Source: Achatina immaculata (lineage: Eukaryota; Mollusca; Gastropoda; Stylommatophora; Achatinidae). Taken from it: a stretch of 64,000 bases of DNA. The stretch covers positions 4,035,501 to 4,099,500 of the forward strand of contig CM019716.1 of NCBI GenBank assembly GCA_009760885.1, written 5' to 3'. Below are positions 33,924 to 45,317 of this stretch, one piece after another. A program made the translations under genes and the position numbers. The notes below the pieces were generated by a model. It searched no databases and was not told the DNA's origin. It saw only the letters and a program-made list of their open reading frames with translations. The first letter of the stretch is position 1, and the number at the start of each line of letters is the position of its first letter.

Positions 33924-35309
33924 CTATTTCTCTGGATGGATATCAATGTTGCAGTCCTGTGCAAACATGCGAGCAGAGTGATCTGCTACCTGCTTACCTG
34001 TAAGAGTTTTCCCATCTTCTATTAGTGTAATCTTTGTTCTTCTTCCAGTACTCTCATCATTTAACTGTTTGATTAGTTTCCACAGTGTCCTTCCATCCTT
34101 TTCAAAGTTTAGGGACTCTGTTTTCTCTCTCCAACTTTCCCGTCTGGCTTTCAGCTTGGCTCTCTGAAATTTGGCCTTAGAATGTTGGTAATTATTGCGG
34201 TGGTCTTGGCATGGTCTATTTTCTGCTTGCTTTCGAGCTGCTTCCACATCATCATGGAGTTTTCCCAGCTCACTAGACCAGTATGGTTTATAGTCCATGC
34301 GAGCTCCTCTGGGAATGGTTTCACGAGCGGCTTGAAGGATACAAGCATTGAATTCCTTTACTATGCTGTTAATATCCTTACCTTCTATGGACAGTTGTCC
34401 CACCAGGATACCTGTACGATGTCTGTACATTGTCCAGTTTGCTTTTTTATAGTTCCATCTGGGGAGAGGGCTACTGGTGTTAAGGAGTTCATTTTCTATT
34501 GTCAGGAAGACTGGTCGATGGTCGCTACCTCCAAGTTGTTTTCCAACTTCACGTGTAATGTTACACTTCAGATCTGGAGAGTGGAATGCCAGATCTGGTG
34601 TTGATTTTGTATGCCAAGCCCTTGAGTAAAATGTTGGGGGATCCATTGGCTGGTTGATCAGGAGAAGTCCATTATCATCCTGCCAGCTCTCAACTTCCTC
34701 TCCTCTCTTGTCTATGTGGTCATAGCCCCAGCTCTGGGAATGGCTGTTAAAATCGCCACAGACCATCAGTCTCTCTTTGTGTGGGATTGTTTCTAAAGCA
34801 AGTGGGTGGTCATTAGGACAGTAATAGTTAAGGAGGTGGAAATCTGTATTACTACTTTTTAGATGGATCATCTGATATTCGGCTCCTTCCATGAACACTC
34901 CCACTTGACATGCGCTGATATTATTCTTAACAAGTGTGAGTATTCCTCCTTTTCTTCTGTCCTGTCGGTCTGATCTAAACCACTGGTAGCCTCTGATTTT
35001 AAAGGCGGCATCTTTAGTTAGGTGTGTCTCCTGTATGCAGCATATACTTACCTGCTCTGCAAAAAGTATGTTCTCTAGTTCCACCTTTTTGCTATAGCCA
35101 TCTCTAACACTGCTGACACCCTCAGCATTCCACTGCATTATTTTAAGCTCTTGCTTTTTGGCTGTTTTCTTCCATTGTATTTTTTGGCCAGTAACTCTAC
35201 TCTCATGTCTCCTGACTCCACAAGACGAACTGAGAGGACCTCCAGTAGCATTGGGTGGACCCTTTCGAGGCAGGGGGCCCGACACTGCACCTGCCTGGTT
35301 AGTCTTCAC
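33924..35309 (-). pseudogene. I-like LINE endonuclease and linker
   Basis: A 461-codon frame. EEP nuclease motifs in order: KIMQWNAEGVSSV, CCIQETHLTKDAAF, DRRKGGILTLVKNNI, LMVCGDFNSHSQSWG, TPDLAFHSPDLK and GSDHRPVFLTIEN, the catalytic Asp-His. A basic linker follows (SKAKFQRAKLKARRESWREK). The frame stops at TAG (33,924-33,926) just after IDIHPEK; past this codon the same frame continues as RAVRIDPQKEEEQ and reaches KSPGPDGVSN, so the stop is a point nonsense mutation. The true start may lie further upstream. Confidence 0.92.
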
Positions 35310-35943
35310 AGGGCGAGCACCATGTTTGAATACTCAGATAGAGACATTTATTAGCGATAATGCGTGTTACCCTGATTTTTGCGATGCGCCTTTTGGCTGG
35401 GTAACTCCAACTTCAGCACCTTTCCTTGCTAGTTCAGACTGTGGTCTTGCTCGGACTGCCATGAAGACAGTGTGGCTGGCCTGGCCAAAACTTTGTTTTC
35501 CAGCCTCTGGTGGCTGTATGTAAGTCCCTTCTCCATGTCAGATGGTTTTGAGACAGTTCCACAAAGACACTCCGACTTTGAGATGAGGAACCTGATGAGT
35601 GCTTCAACGATATCCATTCCCCGCCACCTATAGTCTGCTGGCTCTGTTTTGTTTACATCTTTCTGATAGCCATTGTTGTAAAGACCTATAGGCTTGTCAC
35701 GTCCTGGATTCATTGGTTTCACACCAGACTTCCCTCATCCCCGCCAGAGATCTCCATGTCCCCATCCGTCCACCAACCTGACATTACATTTTACAAAAAT
35801 AACAATTACAATTAGTGTTGATTACTACAAGTTTCTGAGCTACAGAAGTAGGTCAGAGTTTTTAAGCAAACAGATCTATGTTCCCTGTCTCACAAACACT
35901 ATGTTAAGATAAGTGTGCTCTTAACACAGTTGTTCCCAGGGGT
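35310..35943 (-). mobile_element. I-like LINE 5' region
   Basis: Between the endonuclease start and the right target copy. It contains a 97-codon minus-strand frame (35,429-35,722) with no motif that I recognise; a gag-like ORF1 remnant is possible but unsupported. Confidence 0.5.
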
Positions 35944-36107
35944 TCTGTCCTCTAATTCGTATCTATATTGTCTGAATTTCTGACATCTAAAATTCCTAAG
36001 TTCTATGAATTTCTGACCTTTAATAATGTTCTCTGACTTTCTTCCCTCTAATATTCCTATTAAAATTACCTGAATTTCTTCCATCTAATATTCCCATCTA
36101 AATTATC

Positions 36108-36330
36108 TGGATGTACTATGTAGACTGCTGGATGTACTATGTAGACTGCTGGATGTACTATGTAGACTGCTGGATGTACTGTGTAGACTGCTGGATGTAC
36201 TATGTAGACTGCTGGATGTACTATGTAGACTGCTGGATGTACTATGTAGACTGTTGGATGTACGATATAGACTGATAGATATACGACATAGATTGATAGA
36301 TATACGATATAGATTGATATATATACGGCA
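36108..36330 (+). repeat. 21-bp tandem repeat, copy 1
   Basis: About seven units of 'ctggatgtactatgtagact' plus one base, then diverged versions (gatatacgatatagattgat). The period is a multiple of three, so both strands stay open (STSSSLH or WMYYVDC repeats) without other gene features. Sister array at 53,923-54,135. Confidence 0.9.
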
Positions 36331-37727
36331 TAGATTTATATATGTACAATATAGGTAGGTAGATATGCGATATAAATTGAAAAACAAAATAAAACGTAGC
36401 ACAACAGTGTATAACCTACACTGAGAATGCGCATGTCCCGCGTCATTTGACACCATGGCAATAACATTGCGGTCAAAACAGCAGACTTTACTTGATACCT
36501 GAATGTATAAACTAGAAAAAAAATGTAGGAACAACTTTATTACTTAACGATTACCTGTCCAGCTTCGCTGTCCGCGTCATATAATACATAATCCGTTTCC
36601 CCTAAAAAACCGTAGACTACATGCGCAGTGGCTATACTACGAATAAGCAGCCCCGAGGCGTACTTATCTGTACTTTAGTACTTTAGTACTGATAAGCACT
36701 CCCTTTCAGCATAGCCGGGTGCACTGTGAAAATAAGGAACAGAGCAATCTGAAGGACTATTGCAGCCAATATTCCCCGGAAAGAGTGCACAAGATGATGA
36801 TAATACTGTGTATCTAATGGCCCTGCGTTAAAAATAACCAGATCACAAAGTACATTTGAAAAATGAAGACAGCCAAGAACATGAATATAACCATCGCCAG
36901 CAAAGGCAAAAAATTATAATTATTCATAAATTAGCTGACATGAAATATAACCAAGGCTGTCACGATTTTATCTGGTATAATTTGGCTAAAAGATCGCGAC
37001 TAATTTAAACAAAAAATACATTTACATGAAGAATTGTATAATGGTCTCAAATATTATATAATGATGGAATAGCAAATACCCCCTAAGTACAACGTATTCC
37101 CCACGAAAGCAATGCGGTTGACGATTTTCACATCCAGCATGTAATTAAAAATTTTCCCTGAAAACAGAATTTAAAATGTATAAGAAAGTTTGATCACGTG
37201 ATCATTTCACTTCAAATGCTGGAGTTCCGCACTACGTTTACTTATGACATTCATTTCTTAAGTTCCATTCTTTTAAAGATATACACCAGAGCTAATGAAT
37301 GTGGAGCTCACTTTGACACTTATGTGAAATTAAGCCATCATCGCTCACCTTCTGGCACAGAAAATGTCAATCAATGAAGCCTGGTGTGAGGAATGTAAAA
37401 TGATATGTAACTAAGAGCTAATTTTCCGAAGTGCTCAGCAAATGAGAGAACTGGAAAATTAAGATTGCTCGTTATTTACCGCTGAGATTTTATAACATAA
37501 TTAACCGTATAATTTGGCGTCTAAACATGGTCTGATTGTTCTGAATGTTAGAGGCACCGGAAATCGGTTTCTGAAGTGGCAAAGCTCCTTTCATTAAAAT
37601 GCTTTGTAGTGGCCTTAGCAACCACTCATCTAATCTTGACTCATAACTAAGTTTCAAAGAAAAAAAAACTGGGTAAAAACGTGCAAGATCGCGATAAACT
37701 GATAAAGGAAAAGTCTGATACTAACCA
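36331..37727. other. Receptor upstream region, copy 1
   Basis: About 1.4 kb aligning closely with 54,136-55,527. A dispersed repeat near 36,720-36,830 resembles 39,820-39,915. I cannot point to a promoter; the region must contain the start of receptor transcription unless more 5' exons exist. Confidence 0.5.
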
Positions 37728-38001
37728 ATGCTTGTAACTTATAAAAAGTTAGTGATTCCAATGAGCTATGCAGACTGTGTTACCATTGTTGCTGATACTA
37801 GCACGGAGATTAGCAGTTGCCATAGATCTAGCTGGCGAAAGGTTGACCCAGTCAGCGATGAGCTGCGGATGATGTTCCAGGTGGTCAACTATGTCGTCTT
37901 ATGCGGTAGCATCAGCTTTTTCGGCATCGGCGCCAACATCATCAACATCGCCGTCTTCTACCAGCAAGGCTTTAAGGACGGCATCAACATTAGCTTGTTC
38001 G
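37728..38001 (+). pseudogene. Receptor pseudogene exon 1 (copy 1)
   Basis: Encodes the N-terminus, helix 1 (SISFFGIGANIINIAVF, with the conserved helix-1 Asn) and the first intracellular loop. Donor 'g|gtaaat' at 38,001/38,002. Confidence 0.88.
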
Positions 38002-38198
38002 GTAAATTAAAAACCATAGATTTCAGTCAATTACTCGTTATTCATCTTTTTATACGGATGAACAACTACTTTTTTATTTGCAGAGGTTGTTTTTTCGTTG
38101 TATCAATTTCAGTAAGTTAAAAAAAACGTAACTTTTTCTACTTTCAGTACTCCAGTTTTGAAAATGATTGTTATTATGTTATGTTTCACATTTCTAGT

Positions 38199-38485
38199 CG
38201 GCTTGGTTGGCTAAGTGGTTAGATGCTCCATCAACTAATCTAGTCGTAATGGGTTCAGGTCCCAGCGGTGGGGATTTTTTTCCAGTATCACCACACCAAA
38301 AAGGCCTAGGGATCCACTCAGCCTCTAAAAATGGGTACCAGAGAAATCTGAGAAGGTAAATAGGGCCAGCGTGATACTGACCACTTCAGACTTTCATGTG
38401 TCGATAGTCTTGGAAATACAGGTCTAACACCGCATGCCATATATTCTTTAATGGCGTGGAAACGGGAATTTTACCTTTACCTTTT

Positions 38486-38487
<2 letters not shown>
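38199..38487 (+). mobile_element. tRNA-derived SINE (type A) in intron 1, copy 1
   Basis: The head 'cggcttggttggctaagtgg' contains an A-box-like segment. The B-box-like GGGTTCAGGTCCC lies at 38,251-38,263, followed by the shared body (aaatgggtaccagagaaatc) and an 'acctttacctttt' tail running into (CTA)n. Present at the same site in copy 2, so older than the duplication. Confidence 0.9.

Positions 38488-38552
<65 letters not shown>
38486..38552 (+). repeat. (CTA)n microsatellite at SINE tail, copy 1
   Basis: About 22 CTA triplets directly after the SINE tail; sister run at 56,286-56,357. Confidence 0.92.
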
Positions 38553-38553
<1 letters not shown>

Positions 38554-40131
38554 ATTTTATGGACATATTATGAGAAGACAGAAATGAGAGAACTTCCTAA
38601 TAACTGGAAACGTCAAAGAAAGAAAAAAAAACGAAGAAGAGGTCAAAAGAAAATAAAAAAAATATTTCAGCAAACTAACCAAGCGGCACGGAAAAAGTAA
38701 AAACATTAGTTGTGGATCAGAGACACTAAGGATTTTCACAAGACGGGGAAGTATGTTTGTCGAAGCTATCTGACGCGTCTGGCGTTGAATTTTTATTACT
38801 ATTCTCAATTGTAGAAATGATTCGCATTTCTTGTTTGCTTTTCTATTCATTCTTATGTCGGTACTCAGTCTGGATTCTTGTCAAGATCTGCGAACTTCCC
38901 ACGCTAATATGAGCCGTTTCTCTTCCTGCTTCTGGTTTAGTTCATCAAAGATAACAGGATAACGGGGTGGATATCTTGGAGAGAGAAGAAAACAATGAAA
39001 GAAGTACCAGGTCAACTGAATTTGAAAAAGAAATAATGACAAAAAAATGACCATATAAGATAGTTAATATCTGTTAACGTGGATTGTGATTATCACGTGA
39101 CCAGTGATAGCCTCTGTTTGGTTAGTCAGCTGATTAGATAGAGAATCGAGTCTCGACCGTCCCAAGGGAAAGTTGTTATTGTGATCCCTGAATGAGGTCT
39201 CCAGGGTTTCCCAGTTCATGGTTATGTGTGAAGTTTCCCTGTGTTGATGTAGTTTACTGTCGTTAATCTGGAGTGTGTGATTCGATGAATGAAACCAAAA
39301 TTAACCAACAAGTCAAAAAGAGTAGGTAGTTCATTATGTGATATGCCCAAATTTGTAGTACAGCAGCTTTCTGTCCCTTCCACGACTTCAGGAGACTGTC
39401 TTGAATTAATGGTGTGGACTTGAATTAATGGTGTGGATTTGTATTAATGGTGTGAACTTGAATTAATGGTGTGGACTTGAATTAATGGTGTGGAATAGAG
39501 TTTTGGCCGACCTTTAAAGTGTTGGAAGGCGAGGTTAGCTGAGTATGATCTAGTTTGTATGTTAATGTTGATGCACCATTTTTGAAATTTATTTCCAGTG
39601 CCTCTAGAACATTATGATGATGATAAGTTAGTTTTGTGCACAAGATATTTTAGGTAATGACAGCTAGACAATTAAAATATATGTGTCATGTCAAGAGACA
39701 TAATGCAGTAATACAAACCATACTTTTTAGAGAGTACTTGCAAACAAAAGAGTAACAGACTACAACATTGATACATGGGTGGACAACATGAAGAGAAGCA
39801 CTGAGACCGGCTTGGCTCAGGTATACTGTGAAAATAAAGGACAGAGCAAAATGAAGGGTCATTGGAGCCAACCGTCCCTGAGGAAAAGGCACATGATGAT
39901 GTTGAACGATACAGAACCAATCATTTACTTATCTGGTAGAGAAGCTCACTACGAAAAGAAAACTGTGTTAACATTTATCTTACGGACAAAAGATATTTAT
40001 TTCATCTCTAACACGTAAACTTAATGTTTTCTTTTAACCTTCTAAAACGTTTGCTGTTAGGCCGAAATATTAAATGTATTTGTTCACTTTCTTCTGCCAT
40101 TAAATTCTTACCACCTTTATACTAAACTACA
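38553..40131. other. Intron 1 of the receptor pseudogene, mid part
   Basis: Aligns with 56,358-57,785. Copy 1 keeps about 65 bases near 39,055-39,120 and about 150 bases near 39,650-39,800 that copy 2 lacks. No gene is seen. Confidence 0.5.
39412..39492 (+). repeat. 19-bp repeat, about 4-5 units, copy 1
   Basis: Units of 'ttgaattaatggtgtggac'. Copy 2 has about eight units at 57,126-57,275. Confidence 0.85.
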
Positions 40132-40403
40132 AAAGCAAGCAAAAAGCAAAGCAAAGGTAACCCTTTCGTGCCTTAGAGGCACATAGGGATATGGTGTTAG
40201 TGCCCATATTTTCCTTGACCTGTCAGCACACTAGAGGGTGATATGGTCAGTATCACGCCTGGCTGCCTTTCCTTCCCCAACTCCAGAAGAAGTCGGGTAC
40301 CCATTTCTACAGCTGGGTGACTGGGGTGCGGCCGGCAGGATTCGAACCCCCGACCTTCGCCATGAGAGACCAGTACACTAACCACATCGCCACTCAGACA
40401 CCC
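40132..40403 (-). mobile_element. tRNA-derived SINE (type B), copy 1 only
   Basis: Complete element on the minus strand: tRNA-like head beginning GGGTGTCTGAGTGG, B box GGGTTCGAATCC (plus positions about 40,339-40,350), body, and a tail of 'ggttacctttgctttgc'. It is flanked by atacta(a/g)actaca (40,119-40,131 and 40,404-40,416). Copy 2 has this site once, empty, near 57,780. Confidence 0.9.
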
Positions 40404-41375
40404 ATACTAGACTACACAAACTAAAAATTTCTCATTCTTCGAACGGACTAGAACGATGATTCCTGAACATTTTGGGTAGTGGATTCTTTCGAACCTAAAA
40501 GCGCTATAGATCCCATCATAAAACAAAAGCAATAAACATTAGCCAGATAGTGCTAGGCTGTTGTTTTTTTTTTAACCAGGCTAATCTACTTGCTGATCCA
40601 TGGACCACCCTAAAAAAAATCCTTCCGTGAAACCCCAGGAGACCCATGAACCCAGGGCTGGTAACCACTGCTGTAGAATGAGCCACAGAAGAGGCTGGGA
40701 TTTATCTTGACATTATGGCACATATATGAGTGCACTTACAATAACAAAACAAACTAGAAGTTACAGAGTATACCAAACGAATGTAAAGTGTAACTACATT
40801 TCAGATGATTACACAGATAAGCATTACATTTTGTAACCGACCTCTATCCAAGACTGTAGGCAAGGAAATCTCCAGAATCACTGCATCGACCAAGAATATG
40901 TACAGAGAAATAAAAGACTATGAATATACAAACAGGAGATAAATGATCAAGATGTCTGCGAACATTAGATATTTCCCCAACATTCGAGTAACTTTAGATC
41001 TTGGACTTCTACACAATGATCTTCAGACAACGGCTGAAACGGGGAACGGATTACAATGTCTTGCTTTGAAGTCAAGGAGCAGAATCAGCAGGAACGCTTC
41101 TTATCAAGTTCCTCCGAGCTTTGGATTATTCTCTTAATCATGGTAAAGAAGAACAGCAGCCTGTTTTCTAGAGGTCACAGAAAGATTGATACAGTCAGGA
41201 AGAGATTGATACGGCCTGGAGGTAGCTGTAGATTATTTCCATCTTCGTAATTCACTGATCACCTGGCACAAGGTAAGTCTTTTCTCAGTGCAACATTTAC
41301 CCCCCGGGGTTAATCCTTTCTGTTCCAAACAAAAGAGCAGAAGAAAAAGTCTGTAACCGTTAGTCCAAATTCATC

Positions 41376-41440
<65 letters not shown>
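41376..41440 (+). repeat. (GATA)n microsatellite, copy 1
   Basis: About 16 units; about 22 in copy 2 (58,026-58,114). Confidence 0.92.
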
Positions 41441-41441
<1 letters not shown>

Positions 41442-42097
41442 AGAAAATAACTCTCATATACGCCTCTAATAAGAAAATACTGGGAAAACAAGGTCGCGGA
41501 GAAAACATAGCCGCCGGGCTCCATCAACAGCCAGAGGTATACACCTGGCTTTGCCTCCCCTTTTGTCGCACCTGTGTGCAGATACAATGAAAGGAAATGA
41601 AGAAATAAACAAACGAAGAACGAAGATAGAAGCATCTAACGATACACAGTACAAAAAAAGTGAATATAAAAGACTGTGGACTCTTATCATTACAAGATAT
41701 ATTCGCATCAAAGAGAACAAAGCGGTTAGCACAGTTACATTCTTCTCTTCCGTTACTATCTTTCTGGAACTGACAGCTGGCGTTCTTTGCAACCGAGGCC
41801 ACGAAGACATTGTGACACAGCATCGTATCGGATTGGAAGCAGGTTATGGAGGCTACCTTTTCAGTCCCTGAATAGAGCTAAAAGCAGGCAGTGAGTAATG
41901 CTTCGTTAGCGGGCTCCACCACCTCGGGAACTCTGGCGATTCCTGCCCCAGCTATAGTTCACCAAACCTGACGCTAAAATGTTAGTTATGGATGGCTGAC
42001 TGCCAAATCTGACAACCCTACTTCTCTATGTAAATTACTAGAAATGCTCTTAACGTTATATATAGTCTTCAGTTATTCTTTACTACCTTTCATCTAG

Positions 42098-42245
42098 GAC
42101 TTGGAGTAGCAGATCTGGCCTCCCTCGTCACCATATTCTGGTCAAGCATTTGCTACAACCCTTTGTTTGGTCACTCAGGAATACCCTTTGATTCCATAGA
42201 CGTCACGTACCTCACAGGTGGCTGGCCGCATGCCTGTTTCAATAG
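42098..42245 (+). pseudogene. Receptor pseudogene exon 2 (copy 1)
   Basis: 148 bases; acceptor 'catctag|ga', donor 'ag|gtacgt'. Encodes helix 2 (LGVADLASLVTIFWSS, with the conserved helix-2 Asp) and the first extracellular loop up to the Cys before helix 3 (WPHACFN). Confidence 0.88.
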
Positions 42246-42249
42246 GTAC

Positions 42250-42705
42250 GTTAACGACAGTCTCTGCATATTTCAGTATATAGATTAACGAAAGTCTGTG
42301 CATATTACAGTAATGTTAACCATTCTTATCATATATACTACAGTTTTTACTTCAGCCAAAGTCTATGATTATAGATTATAATCAGTTTTCTGACATAGTC
42401 TCTGTGCGTAGACTACATTAGTTACCTTAGACAGTCTGTGCACGTAGACTCCATTTGATACGTGAATCATTTTTGCGCACGTGGACTACATTAGTTACGT
42501 TAACTGTTTTGTGTGGACGCAGAATACATTAGTAACATTAACCAGTCTGTGCACATAGACCACAATTAAGTACTTTAACCAACATTAACCAGTCTGTGCA
42601 TATAGGCTACACTTAAGCACTCTAACCACTCCATGCATGCAGGGTACATTAGGTACATTAACCAGGCTGTCCAAGTAGACTACATTAGTTAGGCTAACCA
42701 CTATG
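42250..42705 (+). repeat. Degenerate repeat of about 36 bp in intron 2, copy 1
   Basis: Imperfect units with 'agtctgtgcacgtagact' and 'acattagttacgttaacc'; sister array at 59,200-59,645. Confidence 0.7.
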
Positions 42706-43540
42706 TTACGAGAGTCACAGGCAATTTTCCTTCATTTTCTTCAGGTCGTAGCTATGATACGAGCCTAATGTAAAAGTATTGTATGAGAACAGTTCACATA
42801 TGTCCGACATCGTACAGGTTGTTCGCTGTACAATATATAAGCACTGTCAGTTTGTCATTAATCTGACAAGACTTGTGCGGCTGCTCACTTCGGCTGATGT
42901 AGCTCGGCGACTAATGCTCATAGCGGAACAGGGCGCTTGACGGTTTGTTGTCCAGACTTTGCGCTAGGTGCGCTCAGTAGTCACACTGTGCCGTCTGTGC
43001 TGGTTGGCCCGCTATTTATGAAGTTTGTTCTTTTTGGTGTTTGTTTGTTCTAATCACATCTTATACATATGTTTGGTAACGTGTTTAACAAGTTTGAAAT
43101 AACGAGGCTTGCGTACAAACGATTGATAGAACGACATACTCATATGTCTCTATGTAACTAGGAGGTTGTTGGAGTTACTGTAGACAAAGATTCGATTAAG
43201 AATTCTCCTTCTTGCGTTACTATTCTTTTTGTGTGTGTTAATTATGATTTCTTTTTTATCACTTGTCTTCATATTTTCAGACTAAACATGAATTAGCTTA
43301 TCTTTATGTACAGGTTTTGAATATAAAGTTCCGTCCCTCTCACTCTAAAAATTGACACTTTGTTTGTATCTATTTTCGCCAATTTTTATTCTCATTAATG
43401 CTGAAATTTATTTTATACACAAATACTTTTTATTTTGTTCTAAACAGAACATAATTTCTATGCTTTCCTTTCAATGTCTCTGGCGCTGTCGTATCTGGCA
43501 ATACGCGATCCGTACCTGATATGTTAGAGTGCATATAGGC
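42706..43540. other. Intron 2, unique part, copy 1
   Basis: AT-rich; aligns with 59,646-60,465. No gene is seen. Confidence 0.5.
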
Positions 43541-43544
43541 TACA

Positions 43545-43900
43545 CGGCTGGGCAACCGTTGTTGACATGTTAGAGTTAGGACTGGTGAACAGTAGTTGAC
43601 ATGTTAGAGTCAGAGCTGGCGAACCGTAGTTGACATGTTAGAGTTAAACTTGGGCAACCCTAGTTGGCATTTTAGAGTTCAAGCTGGGCAACCGTAGGTG
43701 ACATGTTAAAGTTAAAGTTGGGCAACCGCAGTTGACATGTTAGAGTTCAACTGGGCAACCGTAGTTGACATGTTAGAATTAGGCCTGACCAACCGTAGTT
43801 GACATGTTAGTGTCAGGGCTGGCGAACTGTAGTTGACATGATAGAGTCAGAGCTGGCGAACCGTAGTTGACATGTTAAAGTCAGGGCTGGCGACCGGTAG
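43545..43900 (+). repeat. 34-bp minisatellite in intron 2, about 10 units, copy 1
   Basis: Units contain 'aaccgtagttgacatgttag'. Copy 2 has about 22 units (60,470-61,215). Confidence 0.88.
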
Positions 43901-44092
43901 TCAGTAAAGTTTCTGCCCCACTACCTCCCTTGGTACACACAGTAACAGGTCTTTAAACAGGGATTGCTGCAGTCCCATGGGAGTGGAGTCAGCTGAAGAA
44001 TTATTACACCCTCCCCCGCTTTTTAGCTCCACTCAGGGCTGAAAAAATACCCACTATAATCTTGATTGACTGATTGATTATTGATGCCTTTG
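43901..44092 (+). mobile_element. Retroelement 3'-end fragment with TGAT tail, copy 1
   Basis: A block beginning 'gtaaagtttctgccccacta' and ending in (TTGA)n; the same block is in copy 2 at 61,220-61,402. Probably the 3' end of a LINE; the clade cannot be told. Confidence 0.5.
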
Positions 44093-44216
44093 TAGCTGTT
44101 TGTGGAAGGTAGAGACAAGAAACAGTGTTCCATTTTTCAATATTTGGTGAAAGATGATAACTACAACAGTTTTGGATGTTCTCTGTAACTGTTTTTTAAA
44201 ATGTATTTGCTTACAG

Positions 44217-44406
44217 GGTGACAAGTTTTATCACAGCGTTTATCACACTCGAAAGATGCCTCTGTATTACGCAACCTCTCAAGGTGAAGAACATTATTAC
44301 TCTTTTCAGGACGAAGGTCATTATTATTATCATCTTCCTAGTCATGCTCGTCGTCTTCTCGCCCTTCTATTTTATCCATAAACCTCAGTCTATTTTTTTT
44401 TACTAG
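44217..44406 (+). pseudogene. Receptor pseudogene exon 3, truncated (copy 1)
   Basis: Acceptor 'tttgcttacag|GG'. Encodes helix 3 and its cytoplasmic end (ITLERCLCITQPLKVKN), then helix 4 (VIIIIIFLVMLVVFSPFYF), then the out-of-place tail and a stop at 44,404-44,406. Confidence 0.88.
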
Positions 44407-45317
44407 AACCAGATTTACTGAAGACATCATTTCCCTTATCTCTCAAGGGTGAGGATGAAAATCTGAACTTTGAATTTTTCGTCTAGTGTTCGTTTTCTTT
44501 TTAAAATCTGTTGTGTTGTTCTTATATGTGATTCTTAAAAAAAGCTTTTGCCGAAATATTGCATTATATATGTTCTTTATTTTTATATGCTCATCTTAGT
44601 TCTGCCATTCTTGTTTCCTCCCATTTTCCTCACTATTTTTATCGTTTTGTAAAACTGAACCATGAATCTCTGTCCACTTTCATTACTAGAACCAGTTTTA
44701 CCGCATTCGTCATTTCTATTACTTCTGACCTTTTGACAAAACTATTTTAGACAAAAAGAAATCTTATAAAGCATCATTTGTGTTTTAAAACCTGGCTTAA
44801 TTACCTTCCCATTAATTATTTAACATTTTGCATAGCTCTACTTCACGTGGCCTGGCCTTCACAAAGTGATATTGTCTTGTCAGCCACCCTGGAAACTTCT
44901 CGCTGTTGGAGATAGGATGCTTGCTTCAGTGAGTGTAGTGATAAGGATACTAGCGATGTCCGGAGACTATTTTCAGATTCTTTGTTACTTCATTTTAGCA
45001 ACAAAAAAAAGTGCAGGAAATAGGCTAAGTAAATAACAATAGATCCTCCGTGAATCACTTATTTTCATGTTTTCTGAGTACGGTGTCTTTATGGCGTGTT
45101 CTTGCTCTGATAGAGCGTTAGATAATTAGTTTAGTTAGATATGCAGTGAGTTATCAGTGTAAAGGGTACGTTCTTGAATTTTTCTAGGCAATTGTGAGTG
45201 CATTCATTTATGTTACATTATGAGAACAGTCGTTGTGAACCGGATAGCACTTTTTTTTTGACAGAGGTAGGAGGTAGACTACCTGTCTCGAGAGTGATGA
45301 CGATGTAATACTCTATC
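44407..45317. other. 3' flank of the receptor duplicate, copy 1
   Basis: Aligns with 62,790-63,670. No gene is seen. Confidence 0.5.

Larger units (their letters stand above)
31435..35943 (-). mobile_element. I-like (Nimbus-like) LINE, about 4.5 kb, copy 1 only
   Basis: The minus-strand element has an 11-base target duplication. Its 3' end is a (GAA)n tail only about 16 bases after the stop (31,466-31,468). The order is a 5' region, EEP endonuclease, RT, RNase H and a Cys-containing C-terminus. RNase H after RT separates it from the RTE-like families here and points to the I clade; Nimbus of a freshwater snail is the closest type I know. No separate gag-like ORF1 with zinc knuckles was recognised, so it may be 5'-truncated. 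Confidence 0.92.
37728..44406 (+). pseudogene. Chemosensory-type GPCR, duplicate truncated after helix 4
   Basis: Three exons (37,728-38,001; 42,098-42,245; 44,217-44,406) with intact GT/AG sites and the same intron phases as the copy 2 gene. Exons 1 and 2 and the first 157 bases of exon 3 match copy 2. At 44,373/44,374 the sequence jumps to DNA that in copy 2 lies 1,065 bases further on, so FSPFYF is followed by foreign IHKPQSIFFY and a stop. The predicted product is 203 residues with helices 1-4 only; helices 5-7, the C-terminus and normal 3' end are gone. I infer a pseudogene; a stable four-helix protein cannot be excluded. Between copies, exon 1 has 8 replacement and 5 silent differences (counted by eye). 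Confidence 0.88.

Noticed and set aside
34182..34604. Plus-strand open frame of 140 codons
   Set aside because: Antisense shadow of the I-like LINE endonuclease.
31435..35943. Possibility that the RNase H-bearing polyprotein is a retrovirus-like or LTR element
   Set aside because: It has an EEP endonuclease, RT before RNase H without protease or integrase, a GAA tail and no LTRs, as in a LINE.
36103..36534. 143-codon minus frame with STSSSLH repeats, like a mucin or silk repeat
   Set aside because: A 21-bp tandem repeat open on both strands, not flanked by signal peptide or splice features, differing in unit number between copies.
44154..44381. Tyr/His-rich plus frame overlapping receptor exon 3, also at 61,459-61,704
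   Set aside because: Out of frame with the GPCR helices; the receptor frame shows clear family motifs and matching splice phase.
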